DNA of 64,000 bases, taken from contig BFBT01000001.1 of NCBI GenBank assembly GCA_003112755.1, positions 3,410,001 through 3,474,000 of the forward strand. Reading direction: 5' to 3'. This document shows positions 36,083 through 44,698 of this stretch, one piece after another. The notes under the pieces are model-generated. The model saw only the letters and a program-made list of their open reading frames with translations. It was not told where the DNA came from and searched no databases. Each line of letters starts with the position of its first letter. The first letter of the stretch is position 1. Source of the stretch: Lawsonibacter asaccharolyticus (GTDB lineage Bacteria > Bacillota > Clostridia > Oscillospirales > Oscillospiraceae). The position numbers were made by a program, and so were the translations under genes.

Positions 36083-36114
36083 GGCCGGGCGGCTTTCGCC
36101 GTCCGGCCCTTTTC
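36083..36114 (+). terminator. Second hairpin with T-tract after the desulfidase gene
   Basis: A stem of about 11 bp with one G-T pair (36083-36093 with 36098-36108) followed by CTTTTCT. Confidence 0.7.
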
Positions 36115-36134
36115 TCTCACCGGTACGATTTCTC

Positions 36135-36163
36135 TTGCCGGTGCGCCGGAAAATACCTATAAT
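36135..36163 (+). promoter_or_regulatory. Promoter of the two-component operon
   Basis: TTGCCG (36135-36140), 17-base spacer, TATAAT (36158-36163), 40 bases before the histidine kinase start. Confidence 0.8.
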
Positions 36164-36202
36164 AGAACACAAACAAGACCACTCTATTGCTGGAGGAAGC
36201 CT

Positions 36203-37990
36203 ATGAAACAGATTTCCTGGTACCGCAGCATCCGCTTCCGCATCCCTGCTGTCATCGCTCTCGTCCTTCTGGTCCCCATCGTGGTCTTCTGGCACTATTC
36301 CATGGAGCTGACCCGAAAAAATATGCTGAGTCAAACGTCAAATCTGATCTATACCAACCTCTACGGGGCCTCTCTCCTGATGGATGATGTGATGGAGCAG
36401 GTCAGTGATTTCAGCCGGGAGATCAGTCAGGACCCCGGCTTTCTCTCTCTGATCTCCCAATACCAGCAGGCCGATGCCAGTTCTGACCAGCGCCAAAAAG
36501 CACGCAGCCAGCTCTCCCTGGCTCTGAGCCAGTATGTGGGCCAGCTGCGCACCCTGGATTCCATCTATCTCATGTTTCCTGAGACAGAGACAGTGGTCAC
36601 CATGCTGCCCGGGCAGAAGGAGCTCTCCTTTTCCCACCACTATGCTCAGCAGCTGTACCAGATGTACTACGATGTTTTTGAGTCCCCCATCGTCTGGCAC
36701 CTGCTCCCCTCCGCCGGCGGAGGCAGCCGGATGCTCTCCCATATCCGGCCGGTCTCAGGTCCTGCCCAGCAGGAAAAGTGCATCCTGATCTGCAATCTGA
36801 AGGACTCCGCCTGGCAGACCGCTCTTTCCGCTCTGGAGCTGTACTCCGGTTCTGTCTGGATCAGCAATTATGCAGGACAGGTGCTCCTCTCCTATGGGAG
36901 CACGCTTTCCACGTCCCAGAACATTGGCCAAGACAGCCGCTTTTCCCAGGCTTTTGCGCAAAACCGCCAGTATGGGACTTACTCCTACCAGGAGGATGGC
37001 ACCGACTATCTGATCTCCTACTATAACGCCGTAGAGAGCGGATGGAAATATCTCTCCTGTGTCCCGGAAGATATCGTCCTCTCCGGCTCCGGCGGCGCTC
37101 GGGCCTTCTCTCTCCTTGCCCTGCTGTGCGGTGCCCTGGGCATCTCTCTGGGCAGTCTGATCCTGTACCGGTATGTGGTGAGGCCCATTTCCGCCCTTAT
37201 GAGCCATCTGAGCGATATGGAGCAGGGCACACTCGCCCAGGCTCCAGTCCCGGTCCAGCGGGATGAGATCAGCCTGCTCTTCCACCGGTACAACCAAATG
37301 ATCCAACGGCTGCAAAAGCTCATCGACGAGATCTATGTCCAGCAGCTGCTCCGAAAGCAGGCTGAGCTTTCGTTTCTCCAGTCCCAGATGGACGAGCACT
37401 TCCTGTACAATACTCTGAACACCATTTACAGCCAGGCCAGCCATGAACACGCGGACACTTCTGCCCGGATGATCCTGACCTTGTCCCGATATTTCCGGAT
37501 CAGTCTCTCTCAGGGCAGCGACAAGCTCCCTCTGGACCAGCTGGCCGACCTGCTCCGCAGCTATCTCCAGCTCCAGCAGATGCTCTTCGGCCGCTCGCTT
37601 GTCTTTCAGATCCAGCGTTTCCCGGAGATGGAGCAGTTTGTGGCACTCAAATATCTCTTTCAGCCCATTGTGGAAAATTCCATCGTCCACGGTTTTGAAG
37701 AACGCCCCGCGCAGCACCGAATCGAGATCACATTTCAAAAAGAAGGCGACATGCTTTTCTTTCAGGTGGCCGACGACGGCATCGGGATCTCGCCCCAGGA
37801 TCTGGGGCCCCTGCTGCGTCAGATCAATGGTGAGGGGCCCATCCAGGGGCGGAGCTTCGCTCTGCGCAATATCCATGAGCAGCTCTGCATTGCCTATGGG
37901 CCCCGGGATATCCACATAGAGAGCCGCCCCGGTGCGGGCACACGTGTTTTCTTTCGCATCCCTCTGGAAAGGAGAGAGCCCCATGTCTAA
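36203..37990 (+). CDS. YesM-type sensor histidine kinase
   Basis: A 595-residue membrane sensor kinase. One helix near residues 12-32, a large extracytoplasmic sensing domain (about 35-295), a second helix (FSLLALLCGALGISLGSLIL), a HAMP-like linker, then the His_kinase domain with the phospho-acceptor in LQSQMDEHFLYNTLNTI near residue 395 and an ATPase with VENSIVHGFEERP and ADDGIG. The common QxxPHFLYN motif has Glu in place of Pro before His. YesM/YesN pairs usually control sugar uptake. It overlaps the response regulator gene by 8 bases and a sugar-binding lipoprotein gene follows. Confidence 0.95.
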   Translation: MKQISWYRSIRFRIPAVIALVLLVPIVVFWHYSMELTRKNMLSQTSNLIYTNLYGASLLMDDVMEQVSDFSREISQDPGFLSLISQYQQADASSDQRQKARSQLSLALSQYVGQLRTLDSIYLMFPETETVVTMLPGQKELSFSHHYAQQLYQMYYDVFESPIVWHLLPSAGGGSRMLSHIRPVSGPAQQEKCILICNLKDSAWQTALSALELYSGSVWISNYAGQVLLSYGSTLSTSQNIGQDSRFSQAFAQNRQYGTYSYQEDGTDYLISYYNAVESGWKYLSCVPEDIVLSGSGGARAFSLLALLCGALGISLGSLILYRYVVRPISALMSHLSDMEQGTLAQAPVPVQRDEISLLFHRYNQMIQRLQKLIDEIYVQQLLRKQAELSFLQSQMDEHFLYNTLNTIYSQASHEHADTSARMILTLSRYFRISLSQGSDKLPLDQLADLLRSYLQLQQMLFGRSLVFQIQRFPEMEQFVALKYLFQPIVENSIVHGFEERPAQHRIEITFQKEGDMLFFQVADDGIGISPQDLGPLLRQINGEGPIQGRSFALRNIHEQLCIAYGPRDIHIESRPGAGTRVFFRIPLERREPHV

Positions 37991-38778
37991 CTATTCTTTA
38001 TTAGTCGCTGATGACGAGGAGATCCCCCGCCGGCACATCCTGGAGGATATCTCCTGGGACACGCTGAACATCCGTCCCCTCTATCAGGCCTCCACCGGCT
38101 GGGAGGCCCTGGCCCTGCTTTTGAAACATCAGCCCGATATTCTCATCTTAGATATCCGAATGCCCGGCCTCAGCGGGCTTCAGCTCCTGGACGAGCTGGT
38201 CCTCCGGCACAGCTCTACAAAGGTCATCACATTGAGCGGTTACAGTGACTTTGAAGCGGCCAGGAAAATGCTTTCCAGCGGGATGGTGGTGGAATACCTG
38301 CTCAAACCCGCCTCCGAAGACGAGCTCTTTGAAGCTGTTTTCAAATGCATCGAGCGCATCGATCAGACCCGCGGCCCTGACGACCCGGTCCCTCTGGAAG
38401 AGCCCGGACCGGAACCTCCTTCTTTATCACGAGAACGCCCAGCCCCGCGGGAGCAAGGTCCTGCTCATCCAGCAGGTCAAGGAGTATCTTCAGGAAAACT
38501 ACACCCAGCGCATCACCCTGAATTCCGCTGCCGCCCTGGTGTATCTCACCCCCACCTATCTCTCCAAGCTGTTTGCCGAGGTGGAAGGGATGGGATTTTC
38601 CGAATATCTTTCCGCTCTCCGCATCCAGCATGCCAAGGAGGCCCTTCTGGACTACCACAGGCGCATCTATGAGATCGCCGCCCAGGTCGGATATCAGGAT
38701 GTGAAGCATTTTATGAAGGTCTTTAAAAAGCAGGTGGGGATGACCCCGCGGGAATACCGGGAGAGCCATCTGTTCTGA
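37983..38778 (+). pseudogene. YesN-type response regulator, frameshifted between receiver and AraC domains
   Basis: The first frame (from ATG at 37983) encodes a full receiver: DDEEI acidic pair, phospho-acceptor in DILILDIRMPG, and LKPASEDELFEA with the conserved Lys. It then loses likeness at about 38385-38410 and stops at 38672. In the next frame the AraC-type DNA-binding domain continues (VKEYLQENYTQRITLNSAAA, FAEVEGMGFSEYLSALRI, EIAAQVGYQDVKHFMKVFKK, GMTPREYR) up to 38778. A one-base change would join them. No slippery sequence is seen, so this is a mutation or a sequence error rather than programmed shifting. An intact copy would be the partner of the kinase upstream. Confidence 0.8.
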
Positions 38779-38918
38779 GGGAAGGCATAAAATAACACAC
38801 CAAAATGAAAGATTGCCCCATTTACCCTGAAAAAGTTTCTGATACAATGTTGGTAGAGAGAGAAAGCAAACTTTTAAAGGGGGCGAATGGCCATATTACC
38901 AGAAAGGACCTCTCTGCC

Positions 38919-39911
38919 ATGAGACCGCTGACACCGCTTTTTCTCACCCTCGCTCTCCTGCTCTGCTCCTGCCGGACGTCCCTTCCCCCATCCTCCTCGC
39001 CCGCCTCTCAGGAGGCGGATCAGGGATCATACCGGATCGGCGTCAGTTTTCCCACCACCAGCCTGCTCTTCCGCAGCGCTATGTTTCAGCTTCTGGAGGA
39101 GTTCGATCTCTCCGAGGGATCTGTGGAGCTGATCCTGTGCGATGGGGAAAACAGCCAGGAGAAACAGAATCAGGACCTGGTAAATCTGATCGATGATCCT
39201 GTGGACGGGATCATCCTCATCCCCTATACCATGGAGGGCCCCCTTCCCGCGATCCAGTATGCCAACGACCGCGGCATCCCGGTCCTCACCTTGGACAACC
39301 GGGTAGAGTCCTCCTCCCTCTCCCGCACCATCGGATATGTGGGGGCTGAGCACGTCACCATGGGGGAACAGGCCGCCCGGCTGCTCATCTCCGCTCTGGA
39401 GGAGCATTTTCCTGACGCCGCCCAGTGGAACGTGATCTACCTCACCGGCATTCCCAACTCCTCCGGCGCCGTAGACCGGGACAAGGGGATCACCCAGGTG
39501 CTCTCTCAGGAGCCCCGCATCCGTCTCCTGGGCACCTATAACGGGGAGTTCTCCCGCCTCAACGCTGAGAGCATCCTGGATGACTGCCTCAATGTTTACC
39601 CTGATCTCCATGGGGTCATCTGCCAAAATGACCTCATGGCCGAGGGCTGCTACCAGGCTCTGGTCCGCCGGGGGCTGGCCGGAGAGGTGGCTCTGGTGGG
39701 CATCGACGGCCAGCGTTCTGTGGTGGAGGAGATCGCCGCTGGCGGCATAGACGGCACTGTCATTCAATATCCCGATATGGCGCTGGAGGCCGTAGAAGAG
39801 ATCTGCCGCTACCTGGACGGCGAGCCTCTGTCCTTCTCCAATTATCAGCAAACCGATATCATCACGCGGGAAAACGCCCAGTGGTATCTGGACCAGGATC
39901 TTCCCTGGTAG
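38919..39911 (+). CDS. Sugar-binding periplasmic-type lipoprotein (Peripla_BP_4)
   Basis: A 330-residue lipoprotein with a signal MRPLTPLFLTLALLLCSC (lipobox LCSC) and the two-lobed ligand-binding fold of ribose/galactose-type proteins: YRIGVSFPTTSLLFRS, VDGIILIPYTMEGPLPAI, GIPVLTLDNR, GVICQNDLMAEG and GEVALVGIDGQ. The start at 38919 is chosen for the signal peptide and an AAAGGA site. No ABC permease or ATPase is near, while a YesM/YesN system lies directly upstream. It therefore probably acts as a sensor partner of the kinase instead of a transport protein, which is inference. Confidence 0.9.
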   Translation: MRPLTPLFLTLALLLCSCRTSLPPSSSPASQEADQGSYRIGVSFPTTSLLFRSAMFQLLEEFDLSEGSVELILCDGENSQEKQNQDLVNLIDDPVDGIILIPYTMEGPLPAIQYANDRGIPVLTLDNRVESSSLSRTIGYVGAEHVTMGEQAARLLISALEEHFPDAAQWNVIYLTGIPNSSGAVDRDKGITQVLSQEPRIRLLGTYNGEFSRLNAESILDDCLNVYPDLHGVICQNDLMAEGCYQALVRRGLAGEVALVGIDGQRSVVEEIAAGGIDGTVIQYPDMALEAVEEICRYLDGEPLSFSNYQQTDIITRENAQWYLDQDLPW

Positions 39912-39994
39912 AGCCATTTCAAGATGAAGTCCTTCCAGCGGGCCCCTGGAAGATTTCATATCACCTTCCGGACCAGATTGAAAGGAGAATTACG

Positions 39995-40756
39995 ATGAAA
40001 AAACTGACTGCGATCCTTCTGACCGGCGCCATTGCGGCGTCCCTCTCCGCCTGTTCCACTCAAGCCGAAGAGCCAGCCTCCCTGGGCATGGACCTGAGCC
40101 AGTACACGGTGGTCGACATCTCTCATCTTCAAGAAGCCGATATGCCGGCGGACCCCGCTCTCCAGCTCCCCCAGTCTGACTTCTTCGGCCGTATCGGCGT
40201 AGACGGCGGACTGCACAACCTGGAGGTCCTCAGCTATTGCGTCCACACTGGCACCCACATGGATGCTCCCTATCATGTCATCGAGACTGGCGGTGGGATC
40301 GACACCGTGGACCCCCTCATTCTGATCGGCCCCGCTTGTGTAGTAAAGCTGGATGTGCCCGCCGGCTCCTACGGCATCACAGTAGACGATGTCAAAGCCT
40401 GGGAGGAGGAGAACGGAGAGATCCAGTCCGGTGAGGCTGTCCTCTTCCATACCGGCCATGACGCCCTCTGGGAGACTGATCCCGACGAGTATATCACCAA
40501 CTACCCCTATCTTCTCCCCGAGACTGCCCAATATATGGTGGACAAGGGAGTGCGCTATATCGCCATGGAGTCTATCTCTCCCGACACCACCACCACCGAG
40601 AGCCACCAGATCCTCCTGGGCAACGGCGTCGGCGTGGTAGAGAACGTGTGCAACTTGGGCGACATCGAGGCCGACCGCTGCTATACCATCGGCACCTTCC
40701 CCAACTCCCAGGGTGCCACCGGCGTCTGGACCCGGATCTTGGCACTCTATCCGTAA
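39995..40756 (+). CDS. Lipoprotein of the cyclase (kynurenine formamidase-like) family
   Basis: A 253-residue protein with a lipoprotein signal (MKKLTAILLTGAIAASLSAC, Cys near residue 20) and the cyclase-family hydrolase domain. The metal motif HTGTHMDAPYH is near residue 88. The later ESISPDTTTTESHQILLGNG contains the second family block. Cyclases/kynurenine formamidases hydrolyse N-formyl or cyclic amide bonds and are normally cytoplasmic; an anchored, exported form is less common. AAAGGAG precedes the ATG. It lies 83 bases after the sugar-binding lipoprotein gene and before a hairpin-rich element. The substrate is unknown. Confidence 0.88.
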   Translation: MKKLTAILLTGAIAASLSACSTQAEEPASLGMDLSQYTVVDISHLQEADMPADPALQLPQSDFFGRIGVDGGLHNLEVLSYCVHTGTHMDAPYHVIETGGGIDTVDPLILIGPACVVKLDVPAGSYGITVDDVKAWEEENGEIQSGEAVLFHTGHDALWETDPDEYITNYPYLLPETAQYMVDKGVRYIAMESISPDTTTTESHQILLGNGVGVVENVCNLGDIEADRCYTIGTFPNSQGATGVWTRILALYP

Positions 40757-40774
40757 AACTTTGCAGTACAAATG

Positions 40775-41068
40775 CTGAAGGGCCGCCCCATCTGGAGCGG
40801 CCCTTCAGTTTGAGGAAAAAGTCCCTGGAGGACTTTTCCCTCAGCCGGCACCCCGATCCTTTTCCGCCCCGTCCAGGGCGGAAAAGCCCTCGCCTCGCTC
40901 TGCTCGCCGCCCCCTTGCGGAGCAAGGGCGGCGGGGGTTGGGATTTCCATTCGAGGCGGACTTCCGCCCCCTCGAACTCCCCCGCCCGATCCCAAAACAT
41001 CTTCTCTGAAAAAAGGCTTTCAGCAAACTGAGCCGAAGGGCCGCCCCAGATGGAGCGGCCCTTCGGCT
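40775..41068. repeat. Hairpin-bounded intergenic element, copy B
   Basis: Bounded by two near-identical hairpins, 40775-40808 (12-bp stem) and 41031-41068 (14-bp stem), that share AAGGGCCGCCCC and GGAGCGGCCCTT. Between them lie further palindromes: a GAGGAAAAAGTCC/GGACTTTTCCCTC pair near 40812-40841, TTTCCGCCC/GGGCGGAAA near 40861, and a CGAGGCGG/CCGCCCCCTCG pair near 40952. It separates the convergent cyclase gene and ThDP-enzyme gene. Same plan as the element at 27886-28168. The outer hairpins can end both transcripts. Confidence 0.7.
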
Positions 41069-41110
41069 GATATAGAGGATTGAAGACAGGTAGCAAACAG
41101 GATGTCCCGA

Positions 41111-42943
41111 TCAGGCGTCGTGGGACTTGGAGTGGCTGGGGGCGACGTACTGGCCGTTCTCCTTCTTGACCAGCTTGCCCTCCTTGACCAGCTCGTTGGG
41201 ACTGTAAATGTCGTTGATGTTCCAGCAGCCGGGGGTGGGCACCACGATGTTCTCCATGGGGGCCTCCACCAGGAAGGGCTTGCCGGCCTTGTTGGCCTCG
41301 ATGGCCTTCTCCAGGGCAGGCTTGAACTCGTCGGCGGAGGAGATGCAGATGGAGTCCACGCCGTAGGCCTTGGCCACGTCGGCCCAGCTGGGGGTGTAGC
41401 GCTCGCCGTTGGCGTCATAGAACACGGTGCCGAACTTGGTCTTGTAGTTGGCGTTCTCCAGGCCGGCGATGGTGCCGAAGGCGGCATTGTTCATGACCAC
41501 CCAGGTGCAGGCGATGCCGTGCTCCACGGCGGCAGCCAGGCAGGAGGGGTTGATGCCGAAGCCGCCGTCGCCGGTGAGGTTCAGCACGATCTTATCGGGG
41601 GCAGCCAGCTTGCCGCCCAGGACGGCGGAGGGACCGAAGCCCATGGTGGCCAGGCCGGAGGAGTGGTGGATGGTGCCAGGCAGGGTGATATCGAACTCCT
41701 GGGCCACGCCGTTCTTGTTCCAGCCCACATCGGTGAAGATGATGGCGTCCTCGGGGATGACCTCCTTCACGTCCTTCAGGATGCGCTGGGGAGTCATGGG
41801 GAAGCGGCCGTCGCTGGAGATCGCCGCGTTGCTCTCCTTGAAGGCAGCCTTGGCCTTGGCGATCTGGGCCCGCAGCTCGGGGTTGCTCTTGCCCTTGGGG
41901 CAGATCTTCTTCACTTCCTCCAGGATCTGGGCCAGGCCGATCTTCAGGTCGCCGATAGCGCCGATCTCCACAGGGTAGTTGCGGCCGATCTCGTTGGGGT
42001 CGATGTCGATCTGCAGGAAGGTGGTCTTATCGGGATCGAAGGTGACGCCCTGATACCAGCTGGAGCTGTCGGCCTCGCCGAAGCGGGTGCCCAGGCCCAG
42101 GATCACGTCGGCATTGGTGGTCAGGGAGTGGGTGAACTCCAGGCCCCAGAAGCCGGTCTGGCCGATCATCAGGGGGTGCTGGTCGGACAGGCAGCCCTGG
42201 CCGGCCAGAGTGCGGGACACAGGGAGATCCAGGAACTCGGCCAGAGCGGCCAGCTCCTCGGAGGCCTGAGCCAGCAGGATGCCGCCGCCGGCGTGGAGGA
42301 CGGGGTTCTTGGCCTCCACCAGCTTCTTGGCGATGGCCTTGGCGGCAGCGGGGTCCAGGGCGGGCTTCAGGGTCTCGTGGCTGTCCTTGTAGGTGCGGGC
42401 CCACAGCTCCTCGTCCATCTCACGGGAGAACATGTCCATGGGCACGTCCACCAGGACGGGGCCGGGACGGCCGGCCTCAGCCAGACGGAACGCCTTGTCC
42501 AGGATGTAGGGCAGGGCCTCCACATCGTCCACGCGCCAGCTGCGCTTGCACACGGGCTTGAGCATGCTGTACTGGTCGCCGTCCTCATGCATCTGGACCT
42601 CCTGATGGGGGTGACGGCCGAAGTAATAGCTGGGCACATCGCCCACGATGACCACCATGGGGATGGAGTCCAGGGAGGCGTTGGCCACGCCGGTGATGAC
42701 GTTGGTCAGGCCGGGGCCCAGGTGGCACATGACCACGGAGGCCTTGTGGGTGATGCGGGCGTAGCCGTCAGCCGCGGTGGAGGCAATGGCCTCATGCCGG
42801 GTGCCGATGTACTCGATCTTCTTGCTGCGGGAAAGGGCGTCCAGCATGCCGATGACGGTGTGGCCGCACAGTCCGAACAGCTTGGTGACGCCCCGGCGCT
42901 CCAGGTAGTCCACCAACAGGTCAGATACCAGTTTCTTGCTCAT
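41111..42943 (-). CDS. Acetolactate synthase-like ThDP-dependent enzyme
   Basis: A 610-residue thiamine-diphosphate enzyme of the acetolactate synthase/decarboxylase superfamily. The N-terminal domain has the cofactor-activating Glu in RHEAIASTAADGYAR near residue 51. The C-terminal domain has the metal/ThDP motif GDGGF...NN (LTGDGGFGINPSCLAAAVEH...WVVMNN) near residues 470-500. Acetolactate synthase, glyoxylate carboligase, sulfoacetaldehyde acetyltransferase and IolD-like enzymes share this fold, so the reaction is open. No regulatory subunit gene is near, against a role in branched-chain synthesis. It is the last gene of a four-gene set with a split transketolase. Confidence 0.88.
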   Translation of the reverse strand: MSKKLVSDLLVDYLERRGVTKLFGLCGHTVIGMLDALSRSKKIEYIGTRHEAIASTAADGYARITHKASVVMCHLGPGLTNVITGVANASLDSIPMVVIVGDVPSYYFGRHPHQEVQMHEDGDQYSMLKPVCKRSWRVDDVEALPYILDKAFRLAEAGRPGPVLVDVPMDMFSREMDEELWARTYKDSHETLKPALDPAAAKAIAKKLVEAKNPVLHAGGGILLAQASEELAALAEFLDLPVSRTLAGQGCLSDQHPLMIGQTGFWGLEFTHSLTTNADVILGLGTRFGEADSSSWYQGVTFDPDKTTFLQIDIDPNEIGRNYPVEIGAIGDLKIGLAQILEEVKKICPKGKSNPELRAQIAKAKAAFKESNAAISSDGRFPMTPQRILKDVKEVIPEDAIIFTDVGWNKNGVAQEFDITLPGTIHHSSGLATMGFGPSAVLGGKLAAPDKIVLNLTGDGGFGINPSCLAAAVEHGIACTWVVMNNAAFGTIAGLENANYKTKFGTVFYDANGERYTPSWADVAKAYGVDSICISSADEFKPALEKAIEANKAGKPFLVEAPMENIVVPTPGCWNINDIYSPNELVKEGKLVKKENGQYVAPSHSKSHDA

Positions 42944-42997
42944 AGTTCGATTCCTCCGTTTTTTGATTGTCTCGGTCTTCCGAATTTCAGGGGGGAT

Positions 42998-43678
42998 TTA
43001 CTGCTTCTGCGCCGCGATCTCGTTGAGCTTGTCGGCGATGGCACCGTAGCCGGAGAAGAAGCTGCACAGCAGGGGGGTCTTCACGTCCTTCAGGTCGGGC
43101 AACAGGGCGCGCATGGACACCTGGGCCATCACGATGGCGTCATAGCCCATTTTGTCCAGCTCCCGGATGCTCTCCATCAGGATGCGGTTGTGCTCCTCGG
43201 GGTGGCCGGCCTGGAGAGCATCCCAGGCAGGGTTCTGGAGGTACTGGGTGCACTCCATCTTCTTGCCCTGCTCCGCGCCCACCTTCTCGATCAGCCGCTG
43301 GCTGGGGCCCAGGGTGGTCTCCAGGGTGGCGATCAGGGCGATCTTGGTGCCCAGCCGAACGGCCTCCTGGGCCATGGGCAGGTCGATCTTCATCACGGGG
43401 ACGTTGACCTCTTTGGCGTAGATGTCCGCCACCTCGCCCACAGTGGAGCAGGAGTTGACGATCAGGTCCGCACCGGAGATCTCCGCCGCCTTGGCGTACA
43501 GGGTCATCCGGTCGATGACCGCCTGGCTGGGGCCGCCATTGGCCCGGACATCAGTGAGCAGGGTGCTGTCGGTGATGAATTCCACCCGCACGCCGGGGAC
43601 CTTCTCCTTCAGGAAGGCGACGGTGTCCTCCCGCTTGGCGAAGCTGGTCTGAAGAATACACACATGAGGTGCTGCCAT
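42998..43678 (-). CDS. Asp/Glu/hydantoin racemase family protein
   Basis: A 226-residue protein of the Asp/Glu racemase superfamily. The first catalytic cysteine is visible in LIVNSCSTVGEVAD near residue 79. At the second catalytic place, AQVSMRALLPD near residue 191, there is no cysteine, so a normal two-cysteine racemase mechanism is unlikely. Relatives include hydantoin racemase, maleate isomerase and arylmalonate decarboxylase. The start MAAPHV at 43678 is chosen over ATG at 43690, which is too near its AAAGGA site. It lies between a split transketolase and a second ThDP enzyme. Confidence 0.85.
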   Translation of the reverse strand: MAAPHVCILQTSFAKREDTVAFLKEKVPGVRVEFITDSTLLTDVRANGGPSQAVIDRMTLYAKAAEISGADLIVNSCSTVGEVADIYAKEVNVPVMKIDLPMAQEAVRLGTKIALIATLETTLGPSQRLIEKVGAEQGKKMECTQYLQNPAWDALQAGHPEEHNRILMESIRELDKMGYDAIVMAQVSMRALLPDLKDVKTPLLCSFFSGYGAIADKLNEIAAQKQ

Positions 43679-43753
43679 AGTTGGGTTCATCCTTTCTCAC
43701 ATTTTTCTGCACTTCGGGCAGGGACAGCGCCCTGTCCGAAGTGCCTGTCTCTT

Positions 43754-44698
43754 TTAACCCTTCCGGGCCACCAGAGCCTTGGCCTTGGCCACGATGGAGT
43801 CCACGTCCATGCCGTGGTCCTTGTAGATCAGCTCCGGGTCGCCGGACTCACCAAAGCGGTCCTGGATGCCCACGATCTCCATGGGTACGGGGCAGTTGCC
43901 CACCACCACCTCAGCCACGGCGGAGCCCAGTCCGCCGAAGATGGAGTGGTCCTCGATGGTCATGATGGCCCCGGTCTCGCCGGCCGCCTTCAGCACGGCC
44001 TCCTTGTCCAGAGGCTTGATGGTGGCCATGTCCAGCACCCGGACGCCGATCCCCTGCTCCTTCAGGATGGCGGCCGCGTCCAGCGCCTTCTTCAGCAGGA
44101 TGCCGGAGACGATCATAGTCATGTCGCTGCCGTTGTCCACCACGGTGTTGGCCTTGCCCCACTCGAACTTGTAGGTGGCGGGGTCATACAGGTCGGCAAC
44201 CGGGTTGCGGTGCAGACGGACGTACAGGGGGCCGGTGAAATCCACCGCCGCATGGGCCAGGGCCCGGGCCGCCACGGCGTCGGCGGGCTGCACCACGGTC
44301 ATATTGGGGAAGGAGCGCATGATGGACACGTCTTCAATGGCGGCGTGGGTGGCGCCGTCGCCGCCCACCTGGAGGCCGGCGTGGGTGCCGATGACGGTGA
44401 CGTTCAGGTTGGGGTAGCAGACGAAGGTACGCACCTGCTCGCAGGCCCGCATGGAGGCGAACACCGCGAAGGTGGCCAGGAACACCTTGTTGCCACAGGC
44501 GGCCATGCCGGCGGAGGCGGCCACCAGGTTCTGCTCGGCAATGCCGAAGGAGAACTCCCGCTCGGGGAAATACTTGCCGAACTTCTCCAGACCGCAGGTC
44601 TTGGTGTCGGCGTTACAAACCACAAAATTCTCGTTGGTCTTGGCGATCTCAATGATCTCCTGTCCAAAGGCCATACGGGTGGCAAGAGTCTTTGCCAT
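43754..44698 (-). CDS. Transketolase C-terminal subunit
   Basis: A 314-residue subunit with the pyrimidine-binding and C-terminal domains of transketolase. The ThDP-activating Glu lies in FSFGIAEQNLVAASAGMA near residue 53. QVGGDGATHAAIEDV is another family block, and the C-terminal domain carries GGLGSAVAEVV. It works with the N-terminal subunit, whose stop overlaps its ATG by 1 base. Split transketolases in Firmicutes act in pentose metabolism or in specialised sugar pathways; the operon partners point to the latter, which is inference. Confidence 0.93.
   Translation of the reverse strand: MAKTLATRMAFGQEIIEIAKTNENFVVCNADTKTCGLEKFGKYFPEREFSFGIAEQNLVAASAGMAACGNKVFLATFAVFASMRACEQVRTFVCYPNLNVTVIGTHAGLQVGGDGATHAAIEDVSIMRSFPNMTVVQPADAVAARALAHAAVDFTGPLYVRLHRNPVADLYDPATYKFEWGKANTVVDNGSDMTMIVSGILLKKALDAAAILKEQGIGVRVLDMATIKPLDKEAVLKAAGETGAIMTIEDHSIFGGLGSAVAEVVVGNCPVPMEIVGIQDRFGESGDPELIYKDHGMDVDSIVAKAKALVARKG

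Noticed and set aside
38385-38430. Programmed frameshift in the response regulator
   Set aside because: No slippery heptamer, stem-loop or internal ribosome site in the area; a mutation or read error is simpler.
41111-42943. Calling the ThDP enzyme ilvB (acetolactate synthase)
   Set aside because: No ilvN/ilvH or ilvC nearby and the operon context is catabolic; only the superfamily is secure.
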